This document shows, piece by piece, positions 1-7,376 of a stretch of DNA of 16,562 bases (the first letter of the stretch is position 1; every line of letters begins with the position of its first letter). The position numbers were made by a program, and so were the translations under genes. Source of the stretch: DASSHC01 sp035693105 (GTDB lineage Bacteria; Chloroflexota; Chloroflexia; Thermomicrobiales; Thermomicrobiaceae); NCBI GenBank assembly GCA_035693105.1, contig DASSHC010000194.1, positions 1 to 16,562 on the forward strand, in the 5' to 3' direction. A model generated the notes under the pieces. The model had not been told where the DNA came from and did not search any database. It saw only the letters and a list, made by a program, of their open reading frames with translations.

Positions 1-295
1 AACTCTACGGGCAGCGGTACTGAGGGGGAGACTCAACGCCCACCGAGGACGTCGGGTGCCGCGTGAAGACGGATCCCTCGACTGCGCTCGGGATGACAGG
101 GTGAATGACGTGGCCTACCGACCGAGGCATGCCTCGTCGTCAGCCCCTATCTACACCCTGTCATCCCGACCGAAGTGAAGGGATCCGTCGTGCCCTACAT
201 CCCATCCTCGTCGTGCGCCACCTGCCACCCCACGCCTCGCCTTCCAGGTGGTAGGCTGTTAGCACAGTCTATGGTTGGCAAGAGTCGAGGTGGCC
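1..295. other. Non-coding region upstream of ppsR
   Basis: No convincing coding sequence is seen in this stretch. Its main content is the palindromic element at 68-205. Bases 1-67 hold nothing I can recognise. Any promoter for the downstream gene should lie in 206-286, but no clear -35/-10 pair stands out. The upstream neighbour is outside the window. Confidence 0.6.
68..205. repeat. Palindromic MITE/REP-like element, copy A
   Basis: The core runs from GACGGATCC at 68 to GGATCCGTC ending at 189. Its arms (about 68-101 and 156-189) are inverted copies carrying the GGATGACAGGG / CCCTGTCATCC motif. The middle, with CTCGTCGTCAGCCC near 133-147, aligns to the middles of the copies at 3399-3518 and 11986-12108. 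A further 16 bp on the right (190-205) matches 12 of 16 bases after copy C. Repeats with GGATCC plus TTCGA / TCATCC arms are common between genes in environmental bacteria. No transposase is present, so mobilisation in trans is only an inference. Confidence 0.75.
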
Positions 296-1192
296 ATGTG
301 GGTCGACGAGCCGAATGACGTCAAGCACTGCGTCATTCACATCGTGTCCGACGGCAGCGGCGCGACTTCCGAGGCGGTCGTCGATGCCGCGACCGTGCAG
401 TACCCCGGCGTCGAGTTCGAGATCGTGCGCCACCCCGGCGTGCGCACGCGCGAGCAGGTGTTGACCGTCGTCAGCCAGGCGGTGCGCGGGCACCACATCA
501 TCGTCCACACCATCGTCATCACCAGCATCCGGCGCCTCTTGCTCCGCGAGTGTCGCCAGCGAGTCATTCCCCAGGTCGATCTCACCGGCCCGTTGCTGGG
601 CCAGATCTCGCAGCACGTCGGCATGCGCCCCCTGCTGCGCCCCGGCGTCTCGCACGGGCTCAGCGACGAGTATTTTCGCCGCGTCGACGCGATCCAATAC
701 TCGGTCCGGCACGACGACGGGCAGGGGCTGGAGAGTTTGGGTGAGGCCGATATCGTGCTGGTCGGCGTCTCGCGCTCGTCGAAGACGCCTCTCAGCATCT
801 ATCTCTCACTGCGGGGCTGGAAGGTCGCCAATATCCCGGTCGTGCTCGGCGTCGAGCCGCCGCGCCAGTTGGATGAGATCGACCAGACGCGCGTGGTCGG
901 GCTGATGATCAACAAGGATGAGCTGGTGCGCATCCGGCAGCACCGGGTCAAATCGCTGGGCGGACTGGCACACGGCGAATACGCCGACCCAGAGAAGGTG
1001 TCCGAGGAGCTGTCCTACTGCCGCCGCCTGATCCGCCGCGGCTACCCCTGGCCGATCGTCGACGTGACCGGCAAGTCGGTCGAGGAGTCGGCCAAGGAGA
1101 TCATCGCGCTGATCGAGAGCCAGCGCGTTCGCTCCTCGTTCCCCGAGCTGGAGTTCCCGGAGGAGGACCTTTACCCGTTCCTCAAGGAGTGA
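296..1192 (+). CDS. ppsR: Pyruvate phosphate dikinase regulatory protein (DUF299 kinase/pyrophosphorylase)
   Basis: This is a full-length DUF299 protein of about 298 residues, a usual family length. Such enzymes inactivate PPDK or PEP synthase by ADP-dependent phosphorylation of a Thr next to the catalytic His, and reactivate it by phosphorolysis, so they switch PEP synthesis in the cytoplasm. The N-terminus (HIVSDGSGATSE) and the P-loop-like GVSRSSKTPLS near residues 157-167 are the family signatures. The C-terminal WPIVDVTGKSVEESA is also typical. I chose ATG 296 because GAGGTGG sits just upstream. An in-frame TTG at 275 would add 7 residues and has no better ribosome site. The target kinase gene is not in the window. 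The gene is convergent with otsA, 16 bp apart. PPDK versus PEP synthase as target cannot be decided here. Confidence 0.93.
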   Translation: MWVDEPNDVKHCVIHIVSDGSGATSEAVVDAATVQYPGVEFEIVRHPGVRTREQVLTVVSQAVRGHHIIVHTIVITSIRRLLLRECRQRVIPQVDLTGPLLGQISQHVGMRPLLRPGVSHGLSDEYFRRVDAIQYSVRHDDGQGLESLGEADIVLVGVSRSSKTPLSIYLSLRGWKVANIPVVLGVEPPRQLDEIDQTRVVGLMINKDELVRIRQHRVKSLGGLAHGEYADPEKVSEELSYCRRLIRRGYPWPIVDVTGKSVEESAKEIIALIESQRVRSSFPELEFPEEDLYPFLKE

Positions 1193-1208
1193 CGCACTGC
1201 CTGGGGCG

Positions 1209-2765
1209 TCATTCCTCGACTCGCTGCGCCAGGTCGCGCAACTGGCTGTAGATCCAGCTCAAAATGTCGTCGCGCTCCACGATCTGGCGCATCTCGCGCT
1301 GCCACTCGGCGCGCTGCTCCTCCGGCAACGTCAGCGCCTGATAGATCGCCTCGGCGGTCCCCTCGATATCGGTCGGCGAAACCGTCAGCGAGTAGGGGCC
1401 GAGCTGCATGTAGGCGCCGGCGCCCTCCGAGAGGATCAGCACGCCCGGGCGCTGATTGAGCAGCACGCCCTCCTTGGCCACTAGATTCATGCCGTCGAAG
1501 ATCGCGTTGACCAGCAGGGCGTCGTAGTGGCTCAGCCCGGCGAGCGCACGGGGGTAGTCGTCGCCGATGAAAAGGGTGATCGGCTGCCAGGGGACGCCGT
1601 TGTACTCGGCGGCGTTGGCGTACTTGGTGTTGACCCGCCCAACGATGGTGTTGATGTCGTCCAGGTAGTCGATGTACTCCAGCACCTCCAGGCGCGAGGG
1701 CACCAGGAAGGCCAGGAAGTTGACCCGGCCGACGAAGTCCGGGTGCAGTTCCAGGAAGCGGTCGAAGGCCAGAAAGCCGCGCACGATGTTCTTGCTCGGC
1801 TCGGCCCGGTCGACCCGCACCACCGTGAATTCGTTGCGGAAGTTCTGCAGGTGTTGCGTGTGCCGCTCGGCATCCTCGCTCCCGGCCACCTCGCGCACTT
1901 CGTCGGTGTCAACCGATATCGGATAGGCGCGCACCCAGGTTGTCCGGCCTTGATAGTGAACCGCGCGCCCCCCGTAGTCGATATCGGCGCCGTCGAGATT
2001 GGCCTCGCAGGTGTACATGAAGCTGCGCGCGAAGTGGCGCGTCTGGAAGCCGACAATGTCGTTCTGCAGCATGCTGTGGCAGATCGCCTGGCGGATCGGC
2101 CGCGGCAGCAGGCTCCAGTAGTCGGGGTCGGGCCAGGGGATGTGGATGAAATGCTGAATGGTGAGGTCAGGCCGCAGCTCGCGCAGGAAGCCCGGGGTCA
2201 GGTAGAGGTGGTAGTCCTGCAGCATGACGAGCGGGGGCTCGTCGGCGGCCGCGGCCGCGGCCACGATTTCGCTGGCAAACTGGTGATTGACCTCGACGTA
2301 GCCGTGGTTCCAGGCGTGCCAGGTGGCGGCATCGACATCGGGCGAGCGCGGCGTGTCCCACAGATAGTGCTGCAGAAACCAGAGGAGCGGGTTCGAAATC
2401 TGGTTGTAATACTCAAGATAGGCTTCCGGGTCGGAGACGACGAAGCGGAGGCGGAAATCGGAGTCGGGCGGCACCACAACCGACTCTCCGCTTGCGGCGG
2501 CCTGCTCGGCGCGCAGCCGGTCCCCCTCGGTCATGGCGCTGGCCACCCAGATCGGGTTGCTGTAGCGTGCGGCCGCGCTCATGGCCGTGACCACGCCGCC
2601 AGCGCCGCGTTTCGCGGTCAGGTTGCCGTCCGGTTCCAGTGTGTACTCGATCGGACCGCGGTTCGAGGCGATGATCAGGGTGCGCTGCGCCAGCAACTGC
2701 TGCGCTTGCGGAGGAAGCTGTTGCAGCCCTCCGACATCCCCGGCGCCAGTTCGTTGATCTCTCAC
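1209..2765 (-). CDS. otsA: Trehalose-6-phosphate synthase (GT20 glycosyltransferase)
   Basis: The enzyme joins glucose from a nucleotide sugar to glucose-6-phosphate to give trehalose-6-phosphate, a step toward the compatible solute trehalose. With the GTG start it has 518 residues. Visible GT20 motifs are SNRGP (34-38) followed by KRGAGG, QDYH (183-186), HIPWP (208-212), the donor-site R320 and K325 in VDRAEPSKN, DGMNLVAKE (424-432), and LSEGAGA after it. The SNRGP plus RGAGGVVTA style is that of actinobacterial and Chloroflexi OtsA. I prefer GTG 2765 because GGGAG lies 7 nt upstream. ATG 2834 would add 23 residues but has no Shine-Dalgarno. No trehalose-phosphate phosphatase gene is adjacent. 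A glucosylglycerol-phosphate synthase of the same family is a less likely alternative. Confidence 0.9.
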   Translation of the reverse strand: MRDQRTGAGDVGGLQQLPPQAQQLLAQRTLIIASNRGPIEYTLEPDGNLTAKRGAGGVVTAMSAAARYSNPIWVASAMTEGDRLRAEQAAASGESVVVPPDSDFRLRFVVSDPEAYLEYYNQISNPLLWFLQHYLWDTPRSPDVDAATWHAWNHGYVEVNHQFASEIVAAAAAADEPPLVMLQDYHLYLTPGFLRELRPDLTIQHFIHIPWPDPDYWSLLPRPIRQAICHSMLQNDIVGFQTRHFARSFMYTCEANLDGADIDYGGRAVHYQGRTTWVRAYPISVDTDEVREVAGSEDAERHTQHLQNFRNEFTVVRVDRAEPSKNIVRGFLAFDRFLELHPDFVGRVNFLAFLVPSRLEVLEYIDYLDDINTIVGRVNTKYANAAEYNGVPWQPITLFIGDDYPRALAGLSHYDALLVNAIFDGMNLVAKEGVLLNQRPGVLILSEGAGAYMQLGPYSLTVSPTDIEGTAEAIYQALTLPEEQRAEWQREMRQIVERDDILSWIYSQLRDLAQRVEE

Positions 2766-2866
2766 GAGCGCTCTCCCACCGGTCAGCAACCCTGAACGAT
2801 GCGACGACCGCGCATCGACAGCCGCGAAGCGCATCAGCAGCTATTCTTACGCCGACAACGTTCAGG

Positions 2867-2895
2867 TTCCCATCCCAAGGATGATCACGTACAAT
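2867..2895 (+). promoter_or_regulatory. Candidate sigma70 promoter of the zinc-ribbon gene
   Basis: TTCCCA at 2867-2872 and TACAAT at 2890-2895 are 17 bp apart. The -10 is strong and the -35 matches the consensus at 4 of 6 bases. Transcription would start near 2902, leaving a leader of about 37 nt that contains AGGAGGGG. It lies in the divergent region shared with otsA. Confidence 0.45.
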
Positions 2896-2938
2896 CCGGG
2901 CGTCTCGATTGCGCGACAGCAGGAGGGGACCGGCGATC

Positions 2939-3247
2939 GTGAGTACCGTTGAGCAACGCATCTGTCCCGACTGTGGCAGCCGGCGAACTCAGGTGGTGCT
3001 TCGCGGCCTGACCGGGCCGACGGACGAGTCCGACCAGTATTTCCGCTGTGAGGATTGCGGCCGCGTGACCTACGAGATCGTCGCGCGCACGGCGCGGGAG
3101 CTGCGCATCGCCCGGATCTCCCCCGGCCGGCAACTCCGCGCCAGCGGTCGGCTCTACGAGGTCCGCCGTGTACTCAAGGTCGGACTGGATGAATATCTCG
3201 TCTACCTGCGCCCAGCCGGCGACGAAACGGCGGCCGGGGCCCGGTAA
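2939..3247 (+). CDS. Small zinc-ribbon protein of unknown function
   Basis: This is a 102-residue protein with two CxxC knuckles, CPDC (C9, C12) and CEDC (C37, C40), which together should bind one zinc ion. The part after the ribbon is basic (ARELRIARISPGRQLRASGR) and ends in a short segment predicted from sequence to form strands (YEVRRVLKVGLDEYLVYLRP). The layout suggests binding of nucleic acid or a partner protein, but I do not recognise a named family. GTG 2939 is preferred because AGGAGGGG lies at 2921-2928. An in-frame TTG at 2909 would precede that ribosome site. The gene is divergent from otsA. Codon use looks like the neighbours. That it encodes a protein is fairly sure; its function is not. 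Confidence 0.75.
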   Translation: MSTVEQRICPDCGSRRTQVVLRGLTGPTDESDQYFRCEDCGRVTYEIVARTARELRIARISPGRQLRASGRLYEVRRVLKVGLDEYLVYLRPAGDETAAGAR

Positions 3248-3559
3248 GCGGAGTTCGGATGCCCTCCCGCGCGGAGCCGAGCGCCCCACGCGCCCCCATC
3301 CTAAACGACCTGGCCCCAGACCGCAAAATGGCGCGGCCTGTGGCGGTCGACGTCTAGCGGGTTTTGCTGCCTAAAGGAGAAGCATCCAGGCGCTTCAGGA
3401 CGGATCCTTCGACAAGCTCAGGTTGACATGGTTGGGGTTGCAGCCTTTCGGACGACACGAGTTGTCGCCGTTTGCACCGTACGAACCAGTCATCCTGAGC
3501 GAAGTCGAAGGATCCGTCTTGCCTCACGTCCCATATTTGTTAGAGGCCGCGATACCTTC
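3248..3559. other. Convergent intergenic region without a gene
   Basis: This is the 312-bp gap between the 3' ends of the zinc-ribbon and aldolase genes. It holds the second palindromic repeat (3399-3534). I see no credible coding sequence in it and no classical hairpin followed by a T tract. Confidence 0.6.
3399..3534. repeat. Palindromic MITE/REP-like element, copy C
   Basis: The core runs from GACGGATCC at 3399 to GGATCCGTC ending at 3518, 120 bp. The right arm holds GTCATCCTGAGCGAAGTCGA and the left arm TCCTTCGACAAGCTCAGG. The middle (CCTTTCGGACGACACGAG...) aligns with the middle of copy B (CCCTTCGGACGAAGGCAG...). The 16 bp to its right match copy A's right flank at 12 positions, so the repeated unit reaches at least 3534. 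Confidence 0.75.
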
Positions 3560-4972
3560 TTAAGATCCGCTGACACCCGCGCCCTTCAGCGCCTCCGGAA
3601 CCGGCTTGCCATTCTTTGACGGCTGCACGAAGCGGTCGACCAGCGCGGCGGTGTTGACCACGTTGAGCCGCTGGAAGATCAGGTCGAAGCGCTCCTCCAG
3701 CTCCTGGCAGATCTGCTGGCGCACATCCCCCGGCAAGTCCCAGAACTGCTGCTTGAACGGCCCAAAGCCGCGCTTGCGCGTGGTGTAGTAGAACTGCGCC
3801 TCGGTCATCTCGGGCTTGCGCTCATCGGCGTGGTTCTGCGCCAGGTGGGCGTAGATCTCATCGCGCAGGTCCTTTGGGAAGGCTTGACTGTCGTAGATGA
3901 TGTTCTGGAAGCCGGTCGCCAGGTGCACCTCGCAGGCATTGGCCTCGGAGAAGCGGTTGAACGCTTCTTCGGGCAGCGTCGAAGCGCCGTGCTGCACCGC
4001 GCCGCCCAGGCCGTACTTCTCGCGTGCGACCTCGGACAGCTTGCCGAGCGTATCGAAATCGACCTTTATCTGGGCAATGGTGCCGTCGGGCAGGACCACG
4101 CCGCCGTGGCTGGTGCCGGTCTGCACGCTGATCTTACTGATGCCGGTACGCTGACCGCCCTGCGCGCCCAACTGCTTCAGGTAGCCCTCCATGAAGGCTT
4201 CCAGCTCCGAGACGGTGCTGTTCTTGCCGCCTACCTCGCCGATCTCGCCGCCGACCGAAACCGTCGTCCCCTTCGGCTCGCGCTCACGGATGTAGGCGGT
4301 CAGTTCGGCGGTGTGAGTGTAGTTGCGCTGCTGCTGCTCGGACTCGGTCGGCTGGCTGAGATCGACCACCGTCGAGCTGTCGATGTCGATGTTGTAGAAG
4401 CCGGCGGCCAGCGCCTCGACGATCAGATCCTTGACCCCCTGCACTTCCTTCTGAGCGTCTTTGGCGTAGTTCTTGGCGTTGATCTGGAAGTGATCGCCCT
4501 GGATGAAGACCGGACCCCGGTAGCCCTCGCGCATGGCGGCGGCCAGCGCCACGGTGGCGTACTCTTCCGGCCGCTGGGAGGTGTAGCCCATCTCCGAGCG
4601 CGCGATCTCGACGATCACCTGCTTGCAGTTGTTCTTGAGCGCGGTGCGAAAGACCGCGCGACCCATGTCGTAGGCCATGCCGCGGATGTTGATCGCTGGG
4701 GTGGTGCGGTTGGCCCACTCGCCCCTGCCGCCGGCGAGGTAGTAGTCGTTGATCGAGGCGGACACGGCGCCTAGCTCCTGCCCCGCCTGCCAGATGAGCC
4801 AGCGGGACGCCGCCTTGACGTCGTCGCCGCCGAAAACGGCGCTATAGACGAGACGGTCAAGCATCTGCTCGCGGAAGGCTCGCGCGTCGCTGATCGCCAA
4901 CGAGCCGTTGCTCAACTGCGCCGCCGGGTTGAGCTCGTTCACCAGCTCACGAATCGACGTGTAGCTCTGCAT
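3560..4972 (-). CDS. fba: Class II fructose-bisphosphate aldolase, long form
   Basis: This metal-dependent aldolase would interconvert fructose-1,6-bisphosphate with glyceraldehyde-3-phosphate and dihydroxyacetone phosphate. It has 470 residues, well above the usual 280-360. Class II features appear in order: QGDHFQ with the catalytic-type D160 and zinc-type H161, GGEIGEVGG (241-249), TGTSHGG with H289, and QHGAST with H328. The extra length comes from about 90 N-terminal residues before the barrel and a C-terminal extension after about residue 350 rich in Phe and Tyr. Start ATG 4972 is fixed by GAGGAGG 7 nt upstream. It follows rph in the same direction after a 122-bp gap, so it may have its own promoter. 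Other ketose-bisphosphate substrates such as tagatose-bisphosphate cannot be excluded. Confidence 0.85.
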   Translation of the reverse strand: MQSYTSIRELVNELNPAAQLSNGSLAISDARAFREQMLDRLVYSAVFGGDDVKAASRWLIWQAGQELGAVSASINDYYLAGGRGEWANRTTPAINIRGMAYDMGRAVFRTALKNNCKQVIVEIARSEMGYTSQRPEEYATVALAAAMREGYRGPVFIQGDHFQINAKNYAKDAQKEVQGVKDLIVEALAAGFYNIDIDSSTVVDLSQPTESEQQQRNYTHTAELTAYIREREPKGTTVSVGGEIGEVGGKNSTVSELEAFMEGYLKQLGAQGGQRTGISKISVQTGTSHGGVVLPDGTIAQIKVDFDTLGKLSEVAREKYGLGGAVQHGASTLPEEAFNRFSEANACEVHLATGFQNIIYDSQAFPKDLRDEIYAHLAQNHADERKPEMTEAQFYYTTRKRGFGPFKQQFWDLPGDVRQQICQELEERFDLIFQRLNVVNTAALVDRFVQPSKNGKPVPEALKGAGVSGS

Positions 4973-5072
4973 TCGGTGCCTCCTCGTGCTGGCTCATGGC
5001 GGGTACGTGAAAGCCGCGCTGCTTTCCCCCGCACGCTTCGATTGTCGCACGACCGGGACCGCGAAGCGACGG

Positions 5073-5087
5073 TTTGCCCGCGGCAAA
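5073..5087. other. Short perfect inverted repeat after rph
   Basis: TTTGCC (5073-5078) and GGCAAA (5082-5087) flank a 3-nt CGC. The repeat lies 8 bp beyond the rph stop on the minus strand. It could be a weak terminator or RNA-processing hairpin between rph and the aldolase gene, but no T tract follows, so the role is uncertain. Confidence 0.3.
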
Positions 5088-5094
5088 TCAACAC

Positions 5095-5826
5095 TCAGGC
5101 GAGCGCGGCGCGCTGCACCTGGATCAGCTCGGCGATTCCCTGCCCGGCCAGCGCCAGCATCGCGTTCAGCCGCTCCAGATCAATCGGCTGGCCACCCTCC
5201 GCGGCGAACTCCAGGTCTACGAACAGCCCGTGGTCGTTCATCACCACGTTGAGGTCGACATCGGCCGCGCTGTCCTCCTGGTACTCCAGGTCGAGCCGGA
5301 TCTCGCCAAAGACCAACCCGACGCTGACGGCCGCCAGCCAGCCCTTCAGCGGCAGCGCCTTGACCTGCTTCACGCGCTCCAGCTTGCCCAGTGCCTGGCG
5401 CAGCGCCACGTAGCCGCCGGTGACACCGGCGGTGCGCGTGCCGCCGTCCGCCTGGATCACGTCGCAGTCGATCAGAACCGTGCGCTCGCCCAGCGCGCGC
5501 ATATCGACCACCGCCCGCAGCGAGCGCCCGATCATGCGCTGGATCTCCTTGGTGCGCCCACTCTCCAGCGAGCGCTCGCGCGGGATGCGCCGGGGTGAGC
5601 TGCGCGGCAGCATGCCGTACTCGGCCGTGACCCAGCCACGCCCCTTGCCCGTCAGAAACGGCGGCACTTTGTCCTCGATCGTGGCGGTGCAGAGGACGTG
5701 CGTATTGCCGCATTTGATCAGCGCCGAGCCATCCGCGTAGGGCGCGAAGCCGGGGATGATCTCTACCGGGCGCAGCGCGTCATTGGCCCGCCCGTCCGGC
5801 CGCTTGCGGTTGTACGTCGAGGCCAT
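5095..5826 (-). CDS. rph: Ribonuclease PH
   Basis: RNase PH is a phosphate-dependent 3'-5' exoribonuclease that trims tRNA 3' ends in the cytoplasm, working as a ring of six subunits. The 243-residue length is normal. Signature segments are RPDGRANDALRP at the N-terminus, GRGWVTAEYGMLPRSS, GRTKEIQRMIGRSLRAVVD, and the phosphate-site region DCDVIQADGGTRTAGVTGG. Its ATG (complement of 5824-5826) overlaps the rarA TAA stop by one base (TAATG), which suggests translational coupling to rarA. The other family members fused to RNase PH in some archaea or eukaryotes are not present. All expected motifs are intact, so I expect an active enzyme. Confidence 0.95.
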   Translation of the reverse strand: MASTYNRKRPDGRANDALRPVEIIPGFAPYADGSALIKCGNTHVLCTATIEDKVPPFLTGKGRGWVTAEYGMLPRSSPRRIPRERSLESGRTKEIQRMIGRSLRAVVDMRALGERTVLIDCDVIQADGGTRTAGVTGGYVALRQALGKLERVKQVKALPLKGWLAAVSVGLVFGEIRLDLEYQEDSAADVDLNVVMNDHGLFVDLEFAAEGGQPIDLERLNAMLALAGQGIAELIQVQRAALA

Positions 5827-7178
5827 TACTCCTCTTTCGTCTGCCGCGTCGTGCGCTCCGTCCGCCGCCGCGCCAGCAACTCACGCCAGCGACGCAGACG
5901 ATCGCCGATCTCTCGCTCGTAGCCACGGCTGCTCGGCTCGTAGTAGACGCGCCCCACCAGATTGTCCGGCAGGTGCTGCTGCTCGACCAGCGCGTCCTGG
6001 TAGTCGTGGGCGTAGCGGTAGTCGCGCCCGTAGCCCAGCTCACGCATCAGCCGCGTGGGCGCGTTGCGCAGGTGCAAAGGCACCGGGTCGTTGCGCGTCG
6101 CCTGCACGTCGCGCGCCGCGGCATCATATGCCTGGTAGAGGGTGTTGCTCTTGGGCGCGGTGGCCAGATAGACCACCGCTTCGGCCAGCGCCAGCTTGCC
6201 CTCCGGCAGACCCAGGAAGTGCACCGCCTGCTGCGCCGCCAACGTGACCGCCAGCGCTTGCGGGTCGGCCAGGCCGACGTCCTCCGAGGCGGCGCGCACC
6301 AGCCGGCGGGCGACGTAGAGCGGGTCATCGCCACGCTCCAGCATGCGCGCCAGCCAGTAGAGCGCGGCGTCGGGGTCCGACCCACGGATCGACTTGTGCA
6401 GCGCCGAGATTGTGTCGTAGTGCGCCTCGCCGGCGCGGTCGTAGCTGCCGCCGCGCACGTCGGCCGCGGCAGCGATCTGCTCTACCCCAATCACTCGTTC
6501 GACCGCGCCCACCGCCGCCAGCTCCAGCGTATTGAGCGCGAAGCGCGCGTCGCCATTGGCCAGGTTGACCAGCGCGGTGCGCGCCTCCGGCGCCAGCGTC
6601 AGCTTCTCGACGCCTAGCCCGCGCTCCGAATCAACGAGCGCACGGTCGAGGAGCTGCCCGATCGCCTCATCGCCCAGCGCTTCCAGCACCAGCACGCGCG
6701 AGCGGGAGAGGAGCGGTGAGTTCACTTCGAAGGAGGGATTCTCGGTGGTGGCGCCGATCAGCGTGACCGTGCCGTCCTCCACTTGCGGCAGGATGGCGTC
6801 CTGCTGCGCCTTGTTGAAGCGGTGGATCTCGTCGATGAAGAGGATGGTGCGCTTTCCGTGCATCCCCAGCCGGTCGCGCGCCTCGGCGATCTCGCGGCGC
6901 AGGTCGGCCACGCCGGCCATCACCGCCGAGAGCTGGACGAAGTGCGCCTGAGTGATGCCGGCCACAACCCGCGCCAGCGTCGTCTTGCCGCTGCCCGGCG
7001 GCCCCCAGAGGATCAGCGAGCTCAGCCGGTCCTGCTCGATCGCCTGGCGCAGGAGCGTGCCCGGCCCGATCAACCGCTCCTGGCCCACCAGCTCATCCAG
7101 CGTGCGCGGGCGCATGCGGTCCGCGAGGGGCGCGCGGCGGCGCAACAGCTCCCGGCGGTGTGCCTCGAACAGGTCCAT
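5826..7178 (-). CDS. rarA: Replication-associated recombination protein RarA (MgsA), AAA+ ATPase
   Basis: RarA/MgsA is a clamp-loader-like AAA+ ATPase that acts at stalled replication forks and gaps. The 450-residue protein has Walker A GPPGSGKTT (59-67), Walker B ILFIDEIHRFNK (112-123), sensor 1 IGATTENPSF (141-150) and an arginine-finger SRSR (158-161). The C-terminal half includes the MgsA segment DPDAALYWLARMLERGDDP and the RarA-type AYDAA, PLHLRNAPTRLM and YAHDY motifs, which separate it from RuvB and DNA polymerase III subunits. Start ATG 7178 has GGGAG 6 nt upstream. The coiled-coil gene ends 14 nt before it, and rph begins at its stop codon, so all are probably co-transcribed. Confidence 0.95.
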   Translation of the reverse strand: MDLFEAHRRELLRRRAPLADRMRPRTLDELVGQERLIGPGTLLRQAIEQDRLSSLILWGPPGSGKTTLARVVAGITQAHFVQLSAVMAGVADLRREIAEARDRLGMHGKRTILFIDEIHRFNKAQQDAILPQVEDGTVTLIGATTENPSFEVNSPLLSRSRVLVLEALGDEAIGQLLDRALVDSERGLGVEKLTLAPEARTALVNLANGDARFALNTLELAAVGAVERVIGVEQIAAAADVRGGSYDRAGEAHYDTISALHKSIRGSDPDAALYWLARMLERGDDPLYVARRLVRAASEDVGLADPQALAVTLAAQQAVHFLGLPEGKLALAEAVVYLATAPKSNTLYQAYDAAARDVQATRNDPVPLHLRNAPTRLMRELGYGRDYRYAHDYQDALVEQQHLPDNLVGRVYYEPSSRGYEREIGDRLRRWRELLARRRTERTTRQTKEE

Positions 7179-7192
7179 GCGCTCTCCCGCCG

Positions 7193-7363
7193 CTAGGAGT
7201 CGTGCTCCTCCAGCTCATCGAGCCGCCGGTGCAGCTCGGCGATGCGCTGCTCGACCTCGTCCAGCGTGCGCAGCCCGCGCTCCTGCAGGTCCTCGCGCAA
7301 CTCTTCCAGGCGGTCCAACTCCAGCATCAGCTCGTAGAGGGATGGCTCCTCAGCGCGTGCCAT
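7193..7363 (-). CDS. Short acidic coiled-coil protein
   Basis: This is a 56-residue, strongly charged protein: MARAEEPSLYELMLELDRL, then heptad-like leucines through to RRLDELEEHDS. It should form a two-helix coiled coil, with the turn near GLRTLDE. There is no signal peptide or membrane segment. ATG 7363 follows a G-rich stretch (GGGGTGGGGCGACA) that could serve as ribosome site. An upstream in-frame ATG at 7420 would lie inside the membrane-protein gene and give a Ser/Pro-rich tail, so it is less likely. It sits between that gene (13 nt) and rarA (14 nt), in one operon. A link to RarA is only inferred from position. I do not recognise the family. Confidence 0.6.
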   Translation of the reverse strand: MARAEEPSLYELMLELDRLEELREDLQERGLRTLDEVEQRIAELHRRLDELEEHDS

Positions 7364-7376
7364 TGTCGCCCCACCC

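Noticed and set aside
1527..2795. Long plus-strand open frame opposite otsA
   Set aside because: It lies wholly antisense to a gene with clear GT20 motifs. Its protein is low-complexity (Val/Asp/Arg/Gly) with no family features, as expected from GC-rich codon bias.
3830..4774. Plus-strand open frame opposite the aldolase gene
   Set aside because: It is a shadow of the class II aldolase gene. It has no ribosome site and no recognisable domain.
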